A stretch of 58,230 nt of DNA, from NCBI GenBank assembly GCA_010279815.1, contig QEOQ01000192.1:543983-602212 (forward strand), read 5' to 3'. This stretch comes from Brachionus plicatilis. Taxonomy: Eukaryota; Rotifera; Eurotatoria; Ploima; Brachionidae. The notes beneath the pieces were generated by a model that made no database searches, was not told the origin of the DNA, and worked only from the letters and a program-made list of their open reading frames with translations. How positions within the stretch are numbered: position 1 is the stretch's first letter; each line of letters opens with the position of its first letter. A program made the translations under genes and the position numbers. Shown here one piece after another: positions 53,161 through 58,230 of the stretch.

Positions 53161-54660
53161 TAACATGTCTAGTAATGTTTAGTATTTATTTCTTAAAAAT
53201 TATCAAAATCATTAGATTAATTAAGTTTTAAAATTTTAAATGATCCTTTTGATCTTAAAATTTGATCTGAAACTTCAATTTGCCCTTTTTCATTATTATT
53301 TCCAAGTTTGAAACATTTTGTAATTCAAAAACAAAAAATAAAACCTTCATTAATATGCATTTTTATTTTTTTTTCGAAATTTTGATTACAAACTTTAAGA
53401 GAACTATCGAACAAATTTTCTTGAATTTCTAATAAAATAAACTTCAGTATTTTTTGATTTTTTTGTTCGATTTTGTTTTTAACTTTTTAATTAAAATTAA
53501 GCAATTACTAATCTCCTTTAATTTTTTTAAACAACTAAATAATTTAATTTATTTATTTTAAAATTAATGATTAGTTCTTTGAGCACAATAAAATTTTTTA
53601 TTTGTTTTTAAAAACCAATTTATTAAATTCAAAAAAATTAGCAGTAAAAGTAATGATTAAGTTTTTGTTCTCTAAGGTTTGGTTTATCATTAGCGAAAAT
53701 ATTTTCTAACCATATTTCTTATAAACAATTTTCATTGTATTTTAAAAATATTTTTCTAAAAATCTTCTAAAAATAAGATCTTAAAATAGTAAATTTTTAT
53801 TTTAAAAAATGTTTAATTGACTAAATTTGTGGAATAAAAATGAAAAATGAATGAAAGTTTAGTTCCTTAATTTTTTACCAGTGCATTTAAATTAAAAAAA
53901 CTTAAATTTAAAAATCTTCATAAAAATGCGCTTAATGTGGATTTAAGAATTTTGAATACTCTTTAATCAAATTTGATTATCTTTTGATGTATAATTCATC
54001 GCGTTATATTCTCAATATTTTTCAAAATTTTTTATAAGAAATAAGAAAAGAAATAGAAAAAGTTTTGCAAAATGGTAGTAAACATTTTAATTACTTAAGT
54101 AAATTGGGAAAAGCTAATTAAGGCTTTTGTGAATTATTGAAAAATTCTATAGTTAATTATGATCACATAAATGATGTTTTCTTATTTAATATTTAAATTT
54201 AAAAATGAAAATTTTAGTAATACTTACTCAATATTATTTTTACGTAATAAAAAAATGTAACAGTCTAATCGTCTATATCTAATGCTTTTAAGAATTACAC
54301 TTTTGCTATTTCTAATTTAATAAAGAAAAATACAAAAATTAACCACATAAAAACAAATGCTTTTTCTATAAAATTTATTAGAAACATTGTGAAAAATAAT
54401 TACTAAAAGTTCAATAATATTGTACATTTTATCTTGATAGAAATTTGAAAAGAAAACATTTTTGTCTCTAATTTATTTTTGTTGTGAAGAGCTTTCATAA
54501 TATTTTTCATGCATGACAATTTTTTTATGAAATTGCTAATGATAATAATTTCATAAAAAAAAAGAAAAAATTGATCAAAAAATATTTTAGTCAATTATTT
54601 TCATTAGAATTTTTAATCCTCTAATGAAAAGAATTTTTTTTCTTTTGACAAACATTCAGC

Positions 54661-54836
54661 AATAATGTACATTAATCTGAGTTGTTTAAAAGTCCCAAAA
54701 AAAAGTCAAAGTCCAGAATTCTTTTTTTTAAATTTGCTAGATCAGGCTTCATATCAAAAAATTTATATACTCTTGGGTTGTCTAATGCAATAGATTTGCC
54801 ATTTATCAGAATTTTGTTGCAATTTTAGCATAAATT
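54661..54836. repeat. 176-bp direct repeat, left copy
   Basis: Identical base for base by eye to 55136-55311. Begins AATAATGTACATTAATCTGA and ends TTTTAGCATAAATT. Flanks the 299-bp insert at 54837-55135. Confidence 0.95.
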
Positions 54837-55135
54837 AGTCTAGTCGAATCCTCTCCTAAATCGCTTAGTTGTAGACGAATTTTTATTTTCTTTTTTTTTC
54901 ATTTGATTATTTTTATTCTTTCTCATTTTTATTTTTATTTTTAAAGAAACACAATATTTCGATAAAATGAATAATAATTATTGAAATATAAAAAAAATTA
55001 ACATTTTAAATTTGAAATCTTTTTTCAAATCTTTACTCAAACACTTATTTTTGTCTTATTGTATCGTTATACTTATTCTTAATTTTTAATTTTTTTACAT
55101 CGCCTTAAAGGCGTTCATTGAAATAAATTAATAAT
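54837..55135 (+). mobile_element. 5'-truncated LINE 3' end (299 bp) with CGCCTTAAAGGCG hairpin
   Basis: Starts AGTCTAGTCGAATCC and ends CATCGCCTTAAAGGCGTTCA then TTGAAATAAATTAATAAT. The terminal hairpin plus an AATAA-type tail is the 3' end of a LINE of another family than 25347 or 51130. No coding remnant. Flanked by the 176-bp duplication. Confidence 0.72.
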
Positions 55136-55311
55136 AATAATGTACATTAATCTGAGTTGTTTAAAAGTCCCAAAAAAAAGTCAAAGTCCAGAATTCTTTT
55201 TTTTAAATTTGCTAGATCAGGCTTCATATCAAAAAATTTATATACTCTTGGGTTGTCTAATGCAATAGATTTGCCATTTATCAGAATTTTGTTGCAATTT
55301 TAGCATAAATT
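55136..55311. repeat. 176-bp direct repeat, right copy
   Basis: Second copy of 54661-54836. Confidence 0.95.
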
Positions 55312-55425
55312 TCTTCTTCATTATTCAAAATTTTAAAGCCTGGTCTTGGACTTTTGAATGAAAATTAAAAAAAAAATGTCCGGACTTGGACTTGACTTGA
55401 GACTTGTGACTTTTAAACAACTCTG

Positions 55426-56402
55426 AAATTATTTATAAAAAAATACATCTAAAAAGTCTTGTGTTATTAAAATCTTGGGCATCAACAATTAATAATTGAT
55501 TCTAAAATCAGCTATTTTTCAAAAAATAGTTGAGACCTACCATTGTTATCTTCAGTCTAAATAAATAATACAATTTTTTTTAAATTAAGAATTTAAATTT
55601 TTTACCATAAGAATATAGACAATAAAATGGTTATATCATAAAAAAAGTTATTAATGATCGTATTAGAATATTAAGATTTATTTTTTGTAATCAAGATCTT
55701 AATTTTTAATTTTAACATTATTTAAAAAAATAAAATACAGATTACAATATGTCGGATTAGAAATATGTCTTTATTCGGATTAAAAAAAATCGGGCTGATC
55801 AATTTCATGACCAGCCTGTCTTATTTTTTATATGTCTTTTATGTCTTTTTTTAATTTCCGAATAGAAAATATTATTTCTGGTCGTCTTTTTTTTTAAACT
55901 AAAAATTTTCCAAAATTTACTAAATTCCATTAGCTCCCTATTTTTCATTTAATTCTATTCTAACTTGAATTAAGGTTTACTGCTAACTTGAATGCAAAAT
56001 CATCCTGTCAAGGAAAAAACAAGCAGCTACATAAGTTTTTCTTCGACCAGTTTGTTTCTTCCAATTTTGGCAGGCTTCATGTAATTATCAACAACAAATA
56101 TTACAAAAGTTTAACATTAAAAACAATTAATGCAAATTTTTGACAAAATATAAATTAATTCAAATAAATTTTCTTTTCGAAAGTTTCATTACAAAATAAA
56201 CTCACAACTTAAGAAAATCTGATTTGATTCTAAAATATATAGAATTTAATGTTTAGCATCAGAAAGCCCGAGCTCAGTGATAAAGTTTGAATTTAAAATT
56301 TCTAATTTAATTTAAGTATGCTTTTCTTAATGCTAAATAATATAACGAAGTGACTATTGACACATATTTTTTAATTCAATTTTATTGACACAATAAATAT
56401 CA
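55426..56402. other. AT-rich region with one dispersed repeat
   Basis: Holds copy B of the GACCAG repeat (about 55760-55885; AATCGGGCTGATCAATTTCA). No gene seen. Confidence 0.5.
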
Positions 56403-56706
56403 TATAACGTAATTGTCCGATAAATATGACATGTCACTAACAAATTTAGTGACATGTAATATTTCAGTGAACACTGATTTTTTAAAATTGAAATATTCGC
56501 TTTTAGTGACATGCAACAATAAGCAAATATGCATAAATATTGCTATTTTTTATGAAAATATTATTCATATTCGCTTTTTGTTGCATGTCACTAAAAGCGA
56601 ATATTTCAATTTTAAAAATCAGTGTTCACTCAAATATTACATGTCACTAAAATAGGGTTACTCTGTTTTAGTGACATGTCATATTTATCGGACATTTACG
56701 TTATGA
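56403..56706. mobile_element. Near-perfect foldback MITE (~300 bp)
   Basis: Left TAACGTAATTGTCCGATAAA and right TTTATCGGACATTTACGTTA are inverted; arms continue through TATGACATGTCACT and the inner GAAATATTCGCTTTTAGTGA to a ~45-bp loop. The word AGTGACATG occurs several times in each arm. The 80-codon reading frame over it is not a gene. Confidence 0.88.
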
Positions 56707-57064
56707 TAAAAATTATTCCCTATTTCAAATATTTCATTTTTATTAAAAAAAGAGTCTTTTTTTAATAAAAATGAATCTTGAACAATCAAAAATTGTAAAC
56801 CTAAATATTTAAATATTGACTTTTTAAAAATTTAATCTAATAATTTTGTTAAAAAAATCTCATTTTTTAATTAAAAATTAATTAAAAACAAATTAGAAGT
56901 ATAAATGATAATTAATCTTTAGAAAACATCAATTTCTAAGCTAATTATTTGATTTTATTTAATTCAACAGAATGAAATGAAAAAACACTTTTCTTTATTT
57001 CATTTTGTTTGCAAAAAAAATTTGTTCATTTTGTGCAAAGAACTAAAAATTATTTCCCCAAGAA
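56707..57064. other. AT-rich flank of a transposase fragment
   Basis: No gene. Ends with a 45-bp tract (TTTATTTCATTTTGTTTGCA at about 56993) that recurs directly after the transposase fragment (57648-57675), possibly element-end DNA. Confidence 0.5.
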
Positions 57065-57493
57065 ATGTTGCCAAAAGATTTTTTACTTCAAGATTTTAGG
57101 AAAAAAGCGGCTGAACACCCAGCTTTCAAAAAGATTTCAAAACTAGAAGTCTTAGTAAATGAGTTTAATAAAAAGCACTACACAAATATTCGATTGCATT
57201 TCTTGCCTAAATTTCAATTTGAACTTAACCCTATTGAAAAGTATTGGGCTAATTTGAAATGGTTTTTTTGGAAACACAATGAACAAAGTATTGACCAAAA
57301 GGTTGTTTTAGACTTAATATTGAAGGCGAGAGATTACTATAAGACAACGGAGACCAATGGAAGGATCTTTAGTAGATTCCGGCGTGTTGTAACTGATTAT
57401 AATTTTGGAGAAAGTTATGAAAATGTGATGAAATACTATTTTAAAGCTAAAACAGAAATTAAAAAGCATAGAGTAATATATCAAAAGAATTAG
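57065..57493 (+). CDS. DDE_3 (IS630/Tc1-like) transposase, C-terminal fragment
   Basis: Open frame of 142 codons. Residues 47-60 read LPKFQFELNPIEKYWANLK-like sequence, the conserved (F/L)PK-F-x-ELNPIE-x-(F/Y)W block with the third catalytic acid of DDE_3 transposases; residues 18-28 read HPAFKKISKL. A C-terminal RIFSRFRRVVTDYNFG matches the usual R-F-R-x3-DY tail. The first two catalytic Asp residues and the DNA-binding domain are missing, so it is a remnant, although this piece is open. It could also be a last exon; no upstream exon was recognised. Confidence 0.72.
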   Translation: MLPKDFLLQDFRKKAAEHPAFKKISKLEVLVNEFNKKHYTNIRLHFLPKFQFELNPIEKYWANLKWFFWKHNEQSIDQKVVLDLILKARDYYKTTETNGRIFSRFRRVVTDYNFGESYENVMKYYFKAKTEIKKHRVIYQKN

Positions 57494-58085
57494 ATAAAAA
57501 TTCATTTTTAAATAATAAAAATTTTGACTTAAAACTCCTCTTAAACTTTTGTTTTTTGAAAAATTTATTTTTTTAATAAAAAAAAGTGAAAAACTTGTTG
57601 AATAACCCTCAAACAGGCGTTTTAAATTAAAATGGAAAAAAACTTTCTTTTATTTCATTTTGTTTGTAAAAAAAAATAAAAATTGAAAAATGGCTCGATA
57701 ACTTTGTTCCAAATTTAATTTCCTACATTTTTATACCAAATTCATGGGTCCGGTAATATGTCTTATGGGAGATCATTAAGCGAGTTTGAGGGGTACCTCA
57801 AAAAACCTACTTTTTGAGATATCTGATCACGTGACTTATCGATTATCCTGAAAACTTGCATTTCTTTGTAATATGAGGTGCTGAATCCGAAAATGAAGAG
57901 AAAATTTCAATATATCAAATAATTTGGTCTTTGGTATAAAAAAAGCAAAAAAAAAGGGTCTCTTTTGGATCCCCATGACCTCTCGAGGGTCGGTCATGGG
58001 TCTAGGGTTTTATCAATTTTTCTGGGGTAAAAAAGCGTGCTGAAAAACATGGTGTAGTTTGTTTTTCGGAAAAATCACTTATTGA
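57494..58085. other. Moderately AT-rich region, no gene recognised
   Basis: Less AT-rich around 57740-58030, with CCATGACC/GGTCATGG inverted words (57972-58003, CCCCATGACCTCTCGAGGG). It may be part of a transposon; no open frame of note. Confidence 0.4.
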
Positions 58086-58089
58086 CTAG

Positions 58090-58230
58090 TGATGGGTCTT
58101 AACTTAACTAATTTAGTTTAGTCGGCTAAAAATAAGTCGACTAATTTTTAGTTAACTAATTTTTAGCCGACTAATTTTTAGTCTACTTATTTTTAGTTAA
58201 CTAATTTTTAGTCGACTAGTTTTTAGCTAA
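58090..58230 (+). mobile_element. Left end of an array-ended hAT-like element, runs off right edge
   Basis: After CTAGTGATGGGTCTTAACTT comes an array of ACTAATTTTTAGTCG/ACTAATTTTTAGTTA units, about 17 bp each, to the last base. TAGTGATGGG-type starts are known for hAT elements. The other end is outside the window. Confidence 0.6.

Larger units (their letters stand above)
52201..54660. other. AT-rich region, repeats only
   Basis: Apart from the fragment at 52325-52515, a worn LINE terminus (52630-52660, minus) and a copy of the 35440-36275 family (52730-53160, inverted relative to it), nothing gene-like was seen. Confidence 0.5.
54677..55425. mobile_element. MITE with CTGAGTTGTTTAAAAGTC ends, interrupted by a LINE tail
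   Basis: The left end CTGAGTTGTTTAAAAGTC pairs with the right end GACTTTTAAACAACTCTG. Subterminal AAGTCCA-type words are shared with the inverted repeat at 14290-14396. hAT-like CAGAG termini; the flanking octamers ACATTAAT / AAATTATT match only imperfectly. Confidence 0.65.

Noticed and set aside
56413..56655. 80-codon plus frame
   Set aside because: Lies wholly inside a foldback MITE; its palindromic reading explains it.
16056..58230. CRISPR arrays, bacterial operons, terminators or ribosome binding sites
   Set aside because: Genes are spliced and eukaryotic; the short-word arrays are degenerate transposon ends without regular spacers.

Overview
The window is AT-rich eukaryotic (metazoan) DNA. 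Genes are spliced with GT-AG introns, many only 45-115 nt long. Three conserved animal genes can be assembled exon by exon: HADHA (mitochondrial beta-oxidation), KIF3B (kinesin-2 motor of cilia) and the 3' part of CEP112 (centrosomal coiled coil). A tRNA-Val(UAC) and a DUF268-type protein are also present. A cilium-bearing small invertebrate fits. A monogonont rotifer (Brachionus-like) is my best guess from composition, short introns and transposon style, but the sequence alone does not prove it.

Layout. 1-2470: 5' part of a minus-strand LINE (gag-like ORF1, broken endonuclease ORF2) running off the left edge. 4427-5023: small minus-strand protein with nuclear-receptor-type zinc fingers. 5134-14090: CEP112 exons on plus; its 4.7-kb intron holds MITEs, a pogo/Psq relic, an array-ended element and the antisense tRNA-Val. 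14091-17193: repeats and decayed coding DNA. 17194-18081: two-exon paralogue of the 4427 gene with two receptor-type finger domains and no ligand-binding domain. 19595-24996: complete 5.4-kb MULE-type DNA transposon with 933-bp terminal inverted repeats, a target-site duplication, a four-exon DDE transposase and an OTU-protease gene. 25006-28540: nested transposon and LINE relics. 29393-34906: complete four-exon HADHA on minus. 34907-41427: repeats, a LINE relic and an array-ended MULE relic with a SWIM/AT-hook ORF. 41428-45706: complete KIF3B on plus, with a hAT element and an assembly gap (44026-44243) in its last long intron. 46384-47250: DUF268 gene on minus. 47251-58230: gene-poor, with LINE fragments, MITEs, a DDE_3 transposase fragment and, at the right edge, the start of another array-ended element.

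How it fits together. The conserved genes are unrelated housekeeping or ciliary genes; nothing suggests operons. Most other content is mobile DNA, often nested. Three things stand out. First, a two-member family of receptor-type zinc-finger proteins shares an N-terminal domain and, apparently, a phase-1 intron. Second, an apparently intact OTU-MULE transposon is accompanied by several other elements whose ends are inverted arrays of short, element-specific words. Third, a small LINE insertion is flanked by an identical 176-bp duplication. All splice sites were read by eye and need RNA support.
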